40,146 bases of DNA from a candidate division WS1 bacterium (GTDB taxonomy: Bacteria; Armatimonadota; Zipacnadia; Zipacnadales; UBA5352), in contig PXBW01000347.1 in the NCBI GenBank assembly GCA_003566775.1, positions 1-40,146 on the forward strand, given 5' to 3'. A program made the translations under genes and the position numbers. How positions within the stretch are numbered: position 1 is the stretch's first letter; each line of letters begins with the position of its first letter. This document shows positions 7,762 to 15,932 of this stretch, piece by piece. Below the pieces are notes generated by a model. That model had not been told where the DNA came from. It saw only the letters and a list, made by a program, of their open reading frames with translations, and searched no databases.

Positions 7762-8901
7762 ATGAGCGAGAACGAGAAGCATTTCTACGGCGGACAGGCG
7801 GTGCTCGAGGGCGTGATGATGCGCTCGAAAACCGCTTACGCAACCGCGGTCAGGCGCCTCGATGAGAGCGTTATCATCGGCACGCGCAAGCTTAACACTC
7901 TCGGACAGCGTTACGCCTGGGCGCGCTGGCCGTTCATCAGAGGTAATGTGAGCCTGGTGGACTCTCTCACTATGGGTCTCGAGTCGCTGAACTTCTCCGG
8001 CAACGTCGCCCTCGAAGACGAGGCGAAGCAACTTCAGGAGGAGCGCGAGGCAGAACTCGATCCAGCAGATGAACAGGCCCGCAAGATCGCCGCCGAGGAG
8101 GCGGAGAAGCATCAGAGCCTCGGTGAGAAGGCCATCTGGCTGACGATGATCCCTGCGATGGCGCTCGGCATCGGTCTCTTCGTTCTACTGCCCGCTTGGG
8201 CCGTGGACTGGTTCATGGGCCCCGAAGCCGCCGCCTTCGCCGATCAGCTCGGCGAGGTGTTCCTGCGGAATCTGCTTGAAGGCGGCCTCAGGCTGCTCGC
8301 CATCATCGGTTACATCCTGGCGATCTCGTTTATCCCCTACGTCAGGCGGGTCTTCGAGTATCACGGGGCTGAACACGCCACGATTAACGCCTACGAGGAG
8401 ACCGGGCATGTTGACGTGCAAAGCGTGATGGACAACAGCCCGCTGCACCCGCGCTGCGGCAGCGCATTCATCCTAGTGGTCATCGTGATCAAGATATTCG
8501 CCAACGTCTTCGTCGGATGGCCGGTTCTCTGGCTCCGCCTGCTGCTGCGCCTGGCTCTTCTGGTCCCGATCGCAGGCATCGCCTACGAGATCATCCGCTG
8601 GGCCGGACGACATCGGGGCACCGTGCTGGAGAAGGTGCTTGCGGGCCCGGGACTTCTCATGCAGCTTCTGACCACGCGGCAGCCGGAACCGGATCAGGTG
8701 GAGATCGCAATCTACGCTCTCGCAACCGTGGCTCCCGAGGTGGATCTGCCTGGGGATTTTGCGGAGCCCGAGATGGTGAGAATCGGAAAGGCCGGGCAGA
8801 TCGTCCGCGATGATCAGCACACCGACGCGGACGCGGATGATGCCGCACCGGATACTTCGGCCGACGAGAATGCCGCGCCCGAAGTTGCCGGAGAGGCCTG
8901 A
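7762..8901 (+). CDS. DUF1385 integral membrane protein
   Basis: Conserved membrane protein of unknown function, 379 residues. It starts with the family motif YGGQAVLEGVMMRS and has the His-rich motif FEYHGAEHATINAYE and the Cys motif HPRCGSAFILV, which suggest a metal site; DUF1385 proteins have been described as predicted metal-dependent enzymes. There are about four to five hydrophobic helices between residues 120 and 285, and the C-terminal 40 residues are acidic and low in complexity. The ATG at 7762 has only a weak ribosome site, because the preceding 17-44 bases are taken up by a hairpin. DUF1385 genes commonly neighbour rpmE, prfA and prmC, as here. The function in translation or envelope biology is unknown. 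Confidence 0.9.
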   Translation: MSENEKHFYGGQAVLEGVMMRSKTAYATAVRRLDESVIIGTRKLNTLGQRYAWARWPFIRGNVSLVDSLTMGLESLNFSGNVALEDEAKQLQEEREAELDPADEQARKIAAEEAEKHQSLGEKAIWLTMIPAMALGIGLFVLLPAWAVDWFMGPEAAAFADQLGEVFLRNLLEGGLRLLAIIGYILAISFIPYVRRVFEYHGAEHATINAYEETGHVDVQSVMDNSPLHPRCGSAFILVVIVIKIFANVFVGWPVLWLRLLLRLALLVPIAGIAYEIIRWAGRHRGTVLEKVLAGPGLLMQLLTTRQPEPDQVEIAIYALATVAPEVDLPGDFAEPEMVRIGKAGQIVRDDQHTDADADDAAPDTSADENAAPEVAGEA

Positions 8902-8949
8902 GCAAGTCGCATCAGCTACATCTCATTTATTCCCTCGATGGAGTTGACG

Positions 8950-10032
8950 ATGGATCTGCTGCCGGCGCTCGAGCGCCTTGAGGAAGAGTATAGAGAAGTT
9001 GAGGAGCAGCTCACCACGCAGGAGGTACTGAATGATCCTGCGAAGCTGCGCGAGTTGTCGGTGCGTCACTCCGAACTCGTGCCCGCGATGGAGAAGCTCG
9101 CCGAGTATCGGGAGCAACTGCAGACCCGCGATGATGCCGAGGCCATGCTCAAGACTGTCGAGGATGAGGAGATGCGCGAATTCCTCGAGATGGAGCGAGA
9201 TGAGGCTCAGGCCGCCCTCGATGAGATGGAAGAAGATCTGCTGATGATGCTGCTTCCGCCCGATCCTATGCGCGATCGCAACGCCATCGTCGAGATACGC
9301 GCCGGAACCGGCGGCGACGAGGCCGCGTTGTTCGCTGGCGATCTGTTCGACATGTACAGCAACTACGCGACCCGGAAGGGTTTCAACGTCGAGGTCATCT
9401 CCGCGAACGAGGGACAGATGGGTGGTATCAAGGAGGTCATCTTCAAGGTCGAGGGACCCGGAGCCTTCGACAGACTCAAGCACGAGGCAGGCGTCCATCG
9501 GGTGCAGCGGGTGCCGGCCACCGAGTCCCAGGGTAGAATCCACACCTCCGCTGCTACGGTCGCGGTGTTACCCGAGGCCCGGGATGTTGACATCGATCTG
9601 CAGGCGAGCGAGCTTGAGTGGGATACCTTCCGCGCGGGCGGACCGGGCGGGCAGAGCATGCAGAAGAACGAAACCGCTGTGCGCGTGACACACAAACCCA
9701 GCGGGATCGTGGCCACCTCGCGCGACGAAAGATCCCAGAAACAGAACCGCGAGAAAGCTCTGACCGTGCTGCGGGCACGTCTCTACGAGCACGAGCAGGA
9801 GAAGCAGATGGAGAAGATCGACGCCCGGCGACGCGCGGCAGTCAAGAGCGGCGATCGCTCCGAGAAGGTCCGCACCTATAATTTCCCCCAGGATCGCGTA
9901 ACCGACCATCGTATCGGCCTCACCCTCCACAATCTTCCTGAGTTGATGACCGGCGAGATCGATCGGCTGATCGAGAGCCTCGCCGAGCACGAGCGGCAAC
10001 AAAAGCTCGAGCAGCTTGCCGCAACCCTCTGA
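8950..10032 (+). CDS. prfA: Peptide chain release factor 1
   Basis: RF1 recognises UAA and UAG stop codons in the ribosomal A site and triggers hydrolysis of peptidyl-tRNA. The 360-residue length is standard. The codon-recognition tripeptide is PAT at residues 189-191 (HRVQRVPATESQGR), which marks RF1 rather than RF2 (SPF), and the catalytic GGQ is at 233-235 in the context GGPGGQSMQKN. The N-terminal 100 residues are a charged helical domain. I chose the ATG at 8950, preceded by GGAG and 6 bases; the ATG at 8938 lacks a site. It is followed 22 bases later by prmC, the enzyme that methylates this GGQ glutamine, so expression is coupled. Confidence 0.97.
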   Translation: MDLLPALERLEEEYREVEEQLTTQEVLNDPAKLRELSVRHSELVPAMEKLAEYREQLQTRDDAEAMLKTVEDEEMREFLEMERDEAQAALDEMEEDLLMMLLPPDPMRDRNAIVEIRAGTGGDEAALFAGDLFDMYSNYATRKGFNVEVISANEGQMGGIKEVIFKVEGPGAFDRLKHEAGVHRVQRVPATESQGRIHTSAATVAVLPEARDVDIDLQASELEWDTFRAGGPGGQSMQKNETAVRVTHKPSGIVATSRDERSQKQNREKALTVLRARLYEHEQEKQMEKIDARRRAAVKSGDRSEKVRTYNFPQDRVTDHRIGLTLHNLPELMTGEIDRLIESLAEHERQQKLEQLAATL

Positions 10033-10054
10033 TCGCAAGGAGCGGCCTTCCCTG

Positions 10055-10927
10055 ATGAAGCTTGCAGCGGCCCTCAAGGACGCACGGGAACGCCTCCTCG
10101 ATGCGGAGGTGCCCGACGCGGAGTTCGATGCCCGGGCGATGGCGGCGCACGTGCTCAAGGTTAAGCCCTCGAAGCTGGCAATGCAGCGCGACCGCCTCCT
10201 TACGGGCAAAGAGATGGCCGCCCTTGAAGTGCTGGTGAACTCGCGCGCCCGGCGCGAACCTCTCCAATACCTTCTCGGCGCCACCGAGTTCTACGGGCGC
10301 GATTTCGTCTGTGATCCTCGGGCGCTTGTCCCCCGCCCTGACACTGAGGTCGTCATCGACGTCGCACTCGAACTGACCGACGAACTCGATATCACGACTG
10401 TCGCCGATATCGGCACAGGGTCTGGGGTTATCGCGATCACGCTCGCGCTGGAATCGCCGGAGATCGACGTGATCGCAACGGACAATTCCGCAGACGCACT
10501 GGAACTCGCGAGCGAGAACGTCGCTATGCACGATCTGCAGCAGCGGATAACGCTCGCCTGCGGAGAGTGGCTCGACCCGCTCCACCAGCAGGGCAGAGTC
10601 GATGAGATAGAGATGATAGTCAGCAATCCCCCTTACATCTGCGAGAACAGCTTCGACGCGCTCATGCCCGAGATAGTGGAGCATGAGCCGCGCGAGGCAC
10701 TGGTGGACGCAGCCGAGGACGGCCTCGGCTCTTACAGGGCGATAGTTGGAGAGGCTCGTCGGCTACCGGCCCTCAAGGCCATGGTCTTTGAGGTTGGAGA
10801 CGGGCGGGCGACGCAAGTCGCGGAACTGATGCGTGAGGCTCTGAAGGCACGTGAGATCATCATCCGCAAGGATCTCGGCAGACTCGACCGGGTCGTTGCG
10901 GCGGTGATGGGAGTCGGTGGAAGGTGA
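10055..10927 (+). CDS. prmC: Release-factor glutamine N5-methyltransferase PrmC (HemK)
   Basis: PrmC methylates the glutamine of the GGQ motif in release factors, using S-adenosylmethionine. The 290-residue protein has an N-terminal helical domain, the linker motif REPLQYLLGATEFYG, the SAM-binding motif ADIGTGSG at residues 117-124 and the catalytic NPPY at 191-194. The ATG at 10055 has AAGGAG 12 bases upstream, slightly long spacing; no alternative start is better. It is directly downstream of prfA, its substrate gene, and overlaps tsaC by four bases (GTGA). Confidence 0.96.
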   Translation: MKLAAALKDARERLLDAEVPDAEFDARAMAAHVLKVKPSKLAMQRDRLLTGKEMAALEVLVNSRARREPLQYLLGATEFYGRDFVCDPRALVPRPDTEVVIDVALELTDELDITTVADIGTGSGVIAITLALESPEIDVIATDNSADALELASENVAMHDLQQRITLACGEWLDPLHQQGRVDEIEMIVSNPPYICENSFDALMPEIVEHEPREALVDAAEDGLGSYRAIVGEARRLPALKAMVFEVGDGRATQVAELMREALKAREIIIRKDLGRLDRVVAAVMGVGGR

Positions 10928-11589
10928 ATGCGGATAGCCCCGCCCCTCGCGGCGACGTCATTCAGGTTCCACCTGCAGGCCTCGCAGAAGCGGCAGAGGC
11001 ATCTCGCGCCACGATCGAGCGCGGCGAGTTGATCGTCTTCCCCACGGACACAGTTTACGGAATCGCCGCGGACACCTTCAACGAGCAGGCCATCCTTCGC
11101 CTCTTTGAGGCAAAGGGGCGGCCCCGCGGAATGCCGATCCCCATACTGGTAGCTTCGCCCGACAACGTTGGAGTGCTCGTGCATGGCGACCTGGCACCTT
11201 ATGCCCACACTCTCTTCGACAAATTCTGGCCGGGTGCGCTGACGGTAATCGTGCCGCGCTCTCGGGCGCTGCCGGAGGCGGTTGCAGGCGGCGGAGCCAC
11301 GATCGGCCTGCGCCTGCCCGACAGCGATGTCGCCTGCGGCATCATTGAGGCCTGTGGCGGCGCGCTCGCAACGACCAGCGCTAATCTCACCACCCAGCCA
11401 CCCGCGTGCGAGGTAGCCGATCTGACGTCGGAGCTGCTCGCCCATGTCGCGCTGGTGGTCGATGGGGGAAGATGTCCGGGCGGTACGGCCTCAACGGTGC
11501 TCGATCTCACTCAATCTCCGCCGAAAGTGCTGCGAGAAGGTCCCGTCTCGCACGATGCCCTGAGCGCGATCCTCGGGGAAGTTCAGTAG
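10924..11589 (+). CDS. tsaC: L-threonylcarbamoyladenylate synthase (YrdC/Sua5 family)
   Basis: Makes threonylcarbamoyl-AMP from threonine, bicarbonate and ATP, the first step of the t6A37 modification of ANN-decoding tRNAs. The 221-residue protein has the family hallmarks FPTDTVYGIAAD near residue 40, the basic KGRPRGMPIPILV loop, and TTSANLT near residue 155. It contains the YrdC domain only, without the extra Sua5 domain. Translation starts at a GTG overlapping the prmC stop. An ATG-free N-terminal extension of about 25 residues precedes the conserved core. The prmC-tsaC order is common in several phyla. Confidence 0.95.
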   Translation: MNADSPAPRGDVIQVPPAGLAEAAEASRATIERGELIVFPTDTVYGIAADTFNEQAILRLFEAKGRPRGMPIPILVASPDNVGVLVHGDLAPYAHTLFDKFWPGALTVIVPRSRALPEAVAGGGATIGLRLPDSDVACGIIEACGGALATTSANLTTQPPACEVADLTSELLAHVALVVDGGRCPGGTASTVLDLTQSPPKVLREGPVSHDALSAILGEVQ

Positions 11590-11775
11590 CTGCGTACTCT
11601 ACGATCGCGCCGGTGATGACAGCGCATCTCCCCTCGGCTCCAATCCTGCATCTCCTCTGATAGTCCACTGCGCACGTGCCTCATCCTGACAGCGGAGAAG
11701 GCCTCACGACGTCTCGCGCGGAATGACACCTCTGCTGCATTGCGCAAAGCTCACGGGCGTCAGGGGCGATCTGCG

Positions 11776-12843
11776 ATGAAGGTAGGCTTCGTAGGGCTGC
11801 CGGGAAGCGGTAAGACAACCCTTTTCAACGTGGTGACGGATCGAGAGATCGATCCATCCAACATGGGACGCGCCGAGGCGAGGCTTGCTGTGGTGAAGGT
11901 CCCTGACGAACGCGTCACCCGCGTGGCTGAGATCTACGGATCGCAGGATCTAACCCAGCCGGAAGTGACCTTTGTGGATCTGATGGCCCTGCACCGGGGC
12001 GAGGAGCATACGCAGCGTGATGACAGTCTGACAAGGATCGCCGGAGATGCCGACGCCTTCGCCCTCGTTGTGCAGTGCTTCGGTGAACTCGATCACCGCG
12101 GCGAGCCACTGCAGCCTGCGGAGGACCTCGAGGCGCTTCTGCTTGAGATGACGATCACCGATCTCGGCGTGGTGCAACGGCGTCTCAAACGCATCGCGCA
12201 GGAGAAGAAGGCCGAGAAGGATACGATCAACATCGAACGGGACCTGCTCGAACGCGTCGAAGCCCATCTCTCCGAGGGACGACTCGTGCGGGACATGACG
12301 CTTCACGAGGAGGATGAACGCCTGCTTCGCGGCTTCAACCTGCTCACGGCCAAGCCGCTGCTGGTGGTGCTCAATGTCTCCGAAGAGGACCTGCGTGCGC
12401 AGACCTGTACAGGAGCTTGCAGCATGGCGGAAAGGGCCGGCCTCCCCTGGATACCGGTGGCTGCCGGACTCGAATCGGAGCTTGCCGAACTCGATGCGGA
12501 GACACGCCGCGAATTCCTCAGAGAGTTCGACCTCGAGGAACCCGCGCGGAGGCGTCTTATCCGTGCCTGCTACGATGTCCTCGACGTAATCACCTTCTTC
12601 ACAGCCAACGAGAACCAGGCGCGTGGCTGGACTATCTCCGCCGGCGCAACCGCCCATGAGGCGGCAGGCAAGGTACACAGTGACATGTACGAGGGCTTCA
12701 TCCGCGCCGAGGTGATCCCATTCGAGAAGCTCGATGAACTCGGATCGATCGCCGCCTGTAAGCAGGCCGGCTGCGTGCGTCTCGAGGGCAAGGACTACCT
12801 GGTGCAGGACGGAGATATCCTCAACATTCGCTTCAACCGATGA
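11776..12843 (+). CDS. ychF: Divergent YchF/OLA1-type P-loop NTPase
   Basis: Related to YchF, a conserved ATPase of the Obg family that associates with ribosomes. The 355-residue protein ends in a well-conserved DUF933/TGS domain (KVHSDMYEGFIRAEVIPF and LEGKDYLVQDGDILNIRF). The nucleotide-binding part is unusual: G1 is GLPGSGKTT where YchF normally has GLPNVGKST, and the G3 region reads FVDLMALHRGEE where FVDIAGLVKGA is expected, so the G3 glycine is missing and switch II is altered. The NVSE motif equivalent to G4 (NxxE) is kept (VVLNVSEED). The ATG at 11776 has AGGGG 9 bases upstream. It lies 186 bases after tsaC. It may be a paralogue rather than the housekeeping YchF. Confidence 0.85.
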   Translation: MKVGFVGLPGSGKTTLFNVVTDREIDPSNMGRAEARLAVVKVPDERVTRVAEIYGSQDLTQPEVTFVDLMALHRGEEHTQRDDSLTRIAGDADAFALVVQCFGELDHRGEPLQPAEDLEALLLEMTITDLGVVQRRLKRIAQEKKAEKDTINIERDLLERVEAHLSEGRLVRDMTLHEEDERLLRGFNLLTAKPLLVVLNVSEEDLRAQTCTGACSMAERAGLPWIPVAAGLESELAELDAETRREFLREFDLEEPARRRLIRACYDVLDVITFFTANENQARGWTISAGATAHEAAGKVHSDMYEGFIRAEVIPFEKLDELGSIAACKQAGCVRLEGKDYLVQDGDILNIRFNR

Positions 12844-12925
12844 CGAGGATCAGCGCGATCTGAGTGCTGGCGATCAGCCACCATGCTACTGTTTCATCTC
12901 ACCGACGGTCTTCTGAGGAGAGATC

Positions 12926-14146
12926 ATGTCAAAGGCCCGACACTCAACCGCGCGTGACGGCGCCCTTTCCACGCGTGCCCACGTACTGCTTCTATCAAGC
13001 ACCTTCCTTTTCATCTTCCTCGGTACCGGTGCACAACAGGCATTCCTTATGCCTTACCTGCGCGAGTTTACCGACTGGAGTCAGTTCCACCGCTCTCTTG
13101 TCATCGCGAGCGTTTACTTCTCGATGACGGTCTTCCGCCTCGGTAATGTCTACCTGCTGCGCGACTGGCCACAGTGGAAATGCTCGCTCGCCGGCGGGGC
13201 CATGTACGTGTTTTTTCCACTGGCGATGCTGGGGCTTTACTTCGTCCCAAGCTACCCGCTGGCTTTGCTCGCCGCCGCTATCTGGGGTTGGGGCGGTGCG
13301 GCCATGTGGATGGGCACCACCCTACAGATCCTCGCACTCGCCGACCGGGCGAAGAGGCACGGCACGGGCATGGGGGTGCTCTACGGCGCAACGCTTGCGG
13401 GATGGGCCCTCGGCGTGATCGTGCTTGGCTCGATCTTCAACTACGCACAGCAGATCGACACCCCCTGGCTGCTCTACGCCGCCGCGACCCTGCTCGCAAT
13501 GATCGGTTACGGGATCATGCTGGCGCTTCCCCGTCGGCCCGAGCCACTGCCGGAGATGCCTACCTGGACCTCGCTCGTGCAGATCATGTCACAGACTAAG
13601 GCGCGCATCGCCGCATTCCTGCTCTTCGCGGCCTCGCTTTCCTTCGGCTTCGTTTTGGGGAGTTTCACCGACTATGTGGAGGCCGCGCACGGCGCGCATT
13701 GGCTCTGGATCGCGACCTTCTTCTACCCTTTCGCGCGCTTTGTGCTCAGCGTCTCCTCGGGCCTGCTGAGTGAGCGAATGAGTCACGGCAGCGTGCTTGC
13801 GATCGGCTTCTTCGGAGGCGCCGCCGGGATGACCGTGCCGCTTCTGTGGGAACATCCGATCGCACTCGCCGTGACGGCGCTCACGCTCGGCATGCTCAAC
13901 GGCGCGGTTCCGGTGGTGAGCACCGCGTTGATCGGGACCTCCTCCGCACAGAAGCGCCGACCTCTTGTTTACGGAGCCATGTTCACCTGGAGGGACCTCG
14001 GTGTGGTGGTGGCCGCGGTCGCGGGAAGTCTGCTCGGACTTGAAGTCGAGGGAGTCGCACTTACCTTCGGGGTCTTCAGCGCGGTCTTTGCAGTGTGCGG
14101 CATCGCCTCGCTGATTCTGAACCGCTACGCACAGCAGCGGCTGTGA
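12926..14146 (+). CDS. Major facilitator superfamily transporter
   Basis: A 406-residue membrane protein with about twelve predicted helices in two halves separated by a cytoplasmic loop near residues 195-225. The N-terminal 20 residues are polar. Helix 1 contains FLGTGAQQAFLMPYLREF, and the loop between helices 2 and 3 has a reduced version of the MFS basic motif. The second half ends with YAQQRL. The ATG at 12926 has GAGGAG about 5 bases upstream. Substrate and direction of transport are not evident. It follows ychF by 82 bases and may share its transcript; no terminator is visible between them. Confidence 0.85.
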   Translation: MSKARHSTARDGALSTRAHVLLLSSTFLFIFLGTGAQQAFLMPYLREFTDWSQFHRSLVIASVYFSMTVFRLGNVYLLRDWPQWKCSLAGGAMYVFFPLAMLGLYFVPSYPLALLAAAIWGWGGAAMWMGTTLQILALADRAKRHGTGMGVLYGATLAGWALGVIVLGSIFNYAQQIDTPWLLYAAATLLAMIGYGIMLALPRRPEPLPEMPTWTSLVQIMSQTKARIAAFLLFAASLSFGFVLGSFTDYVEAAHGAHWLWIATFFYPFARFVLSVSSGLLSERMSHGSVLAIGFFGGAAGMTVPLLWEHPIALAVTALTLGMLNGAVPVVSTALIGTSSAQKRRPLVYGAMFTWRDLGVVVAAVAGSLLGLEVEGVALTFGVFSAVFAVCGIASLILNRYAQQRL

Positions 14147-14359
14147 GGGCCTGTTCGGTCGCAGCGATTCTTTGGGAGCGGTGTGGAGGATGATCGAGAG
14201 GCGCGCTTCAATAACGCCGCGGCGTCACTCACCGAGGCGAGGAGACACGCGGCGGCGCTCATCGCCAGAGCGCATGATAGACATCCGTCTGGTCCTCTGG
14301 AGACCGCCGGGGCCTTCAAACTTCCACCTGCGACGCGCCGCATTACTCCAGGTGCCTGC

Positions 14360-15694
14360 TCAGTCCTCGATCACAAACGGAAGGCTCGCCGCATCCGCTC
14401 CGTTGACGGTAAGTATGCACTGATATTCTCCGGGAACAAACGCAGCGGCTGCTGATCCGGCGAAGGTCACTGCGAGTTTGCGGTCGCCGCTCACCCGTAT
14501 CCTCCGGCGCGCCAGGATTCCGTCGGCTCCCTGCATGACCACCCCGAGCACGGTGTTTGGCGCGGCGCCTGCCACCTGCACATATACCAGAAGCTGATCG
14601 ACCGGCGCGGTGAATGCCTGTCCCATGTTCAACAGGTTGGCGCTCTCGCCAAGACCTGTTCCCAGCGCCGCGATCTGAATCGGCATGCCGGGGGTAATCG
14701 TGACAGGATCTATGTCCGGTTCGGGAGCGGATCGTGGTGTCGGCTCGGCATCTGCTTCTGCCTGGGGCACAGGCTCAGTATCGGTGGCGGGTTCAACCTC
14801 TGTTGCCGGTTCCGCTTCCACAGCCACTTCGGTGGCGGGGGAGACCGGCGCCGCCGGAGCGGCGATCGGCTCCGGCGGTGCCTCAAAGTCGGGGAGTTCA
14901 CGCTGTTCCGGCACCGGCCCAGCGCACTCCGGCATGTCCATGGCCTCTCGCAGGTGCTCTATCGTCGAGCCTGCAAGCCACCATCGTTCATTCGAGTACT
15001 GCTCATCGGAGAGCCCACGCGCTCGCCTGAGCACCGACCGGACGCGAATATGCGCCTCGATGGGCGGGTCGCCGCAGTCGGGGTGGCGGTAGGTCCAGAT
15101 GAACTGCACCAATGACTGCTCCATCGCGGGAAGAAACTCATCGAAGCACTCGGCCGGCATTTCCCGTGCCGCCTCGAGAAATTCAACTACCTCGCGCACC
15201 AGTGGCGCATCCTCGGCGGGGCGTCCATGTGAACGCCTCTCCGGCTCGGCAACCGCCTCCGGGTTCGCTTCCTTCCACCAGTCCGGCACCCTGATGGGCG
15301 GCACGGCGCGCGGAAGCTGCTGCCGGTAGTTGGCTTTCCACTGCCGAACAAGCTGCGCGGGCGTCGTACCGGCCCCCGCAGCATCCTCCGGGAACGCCTG
15401 AATAAGCATCTGATTACCGATGCTCAGCGTCCAAATTCCGTCACGCTGGTGAACCGTAAGCCTCGGACCACCGAGTTCCTGAACGAAGATGTTGTGCAAC
15501 TCGTTGCTCAGGGCATTGGTGATGCGCTGATAGATCGCCGACTCGCGCTGAGCGAGGCTACCATGTGGACCTGCGGTGCGGATGCGAGCTACCATTCTAT
15601 TGGGCAGCAGGATATCCGCATAATCCTGAGCGAATCCACCTGTCACGCATAGGAGCAATACTGCAACTGTTGCTGCGATTGTGTGTTTCGACAC
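14360..15694 (-). CDS. Secreted protein of unknown function with acidic Pro-rich linker
   Basis: A 444-residue exported protein. A signal peptide is visible (basic start, then AATVAVLLLCVTGGFA, cleavage near residue 22). The mature N-terminal domain (residues 23-255) begins DYADILLPNRMVARIR and includes WTLSIGNQMLIQAFP. It is followed by an Ala/Pro/Glu/Thr-rich linker at about 258-332, then a compact C-terminal domain (333-444) that looks beta-rich, like a small Ig-type or ligand-binding module. The start is a GTG at 15694 with GGGAA upstream; the signal peptide fixes this start. I recognise no enzyme motif. The linker suggests a display or tethering arrangement on the cell surface or in the periplasm. 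Its neighbours share strand but are more than 200 bases apart. Confidence 0.75.
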   Translation of the reverse strand: MSKHTIAATVAVLLLCVTGGFAQDYADILLPNRMVARIRTAGPHGSLAQRESAIYQRITNALSNELHNIFVQELGGPRLTVHQRDGIWTLSIGNQMLIQAFPEDAAGAGTTPAQLVRQWKANYRQQLPRAVPPIRVPDWWKEANPEAVAEPERRSHGRPAEDAPLVREVVEFLEAAREMPAECFDEFLPAMEQSLVQFIWTYRHPDCGDPPIEAHIRVRSVLRRARGLSDEQYSNERWWLAGSTIEHLREAMDMPECAGPVPEQRELPDFEAPPEPIAAPAAPVSPATEVAVEAEPATEVEPATDTEPVPQAEADAEPTPRSAPEPDIDPVTITPGMPIQIAALGTGLGESANLLNMGQAFTAPVDQLLVYVQVAGAAPNTVLGVVMQGADGILARRRIRVSGDRKLAVTFAGSAAAAFVPGEYQCILTVNGADAASLPFVIED

Positions 15695-15932
15695 GTTACC
15701 ACATTCCCTTTCCAGGCCACGAACGGGCCTGCTTAATCCATCTCACTCTACCTTAGACCCTTTTCACCCTCCGACAGTTCCGCTCCTGCACCAGGGATGA
15801 TGGTCCCGGCGTTACCGAGAACTCGCGCTGAGGAACTGATGCGCACGGTACCCCGAGCAGGGCGCCCGTACTGCGGACGGCAAGAGAGGCTGTTACCCGG
15901 AGCCTCACCGGTTCCGGTATCCGGCAGAGCGG

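Noticed and set aside
14183-14455. Plus-strand open frame of 90 codons after the MFS gene.
   Set aside because: The first 30 codons look mildly protein-like, but the frame runs into the 3' end of the convergent gene, lacks a clear ribosome site and matches nothing I recognise.
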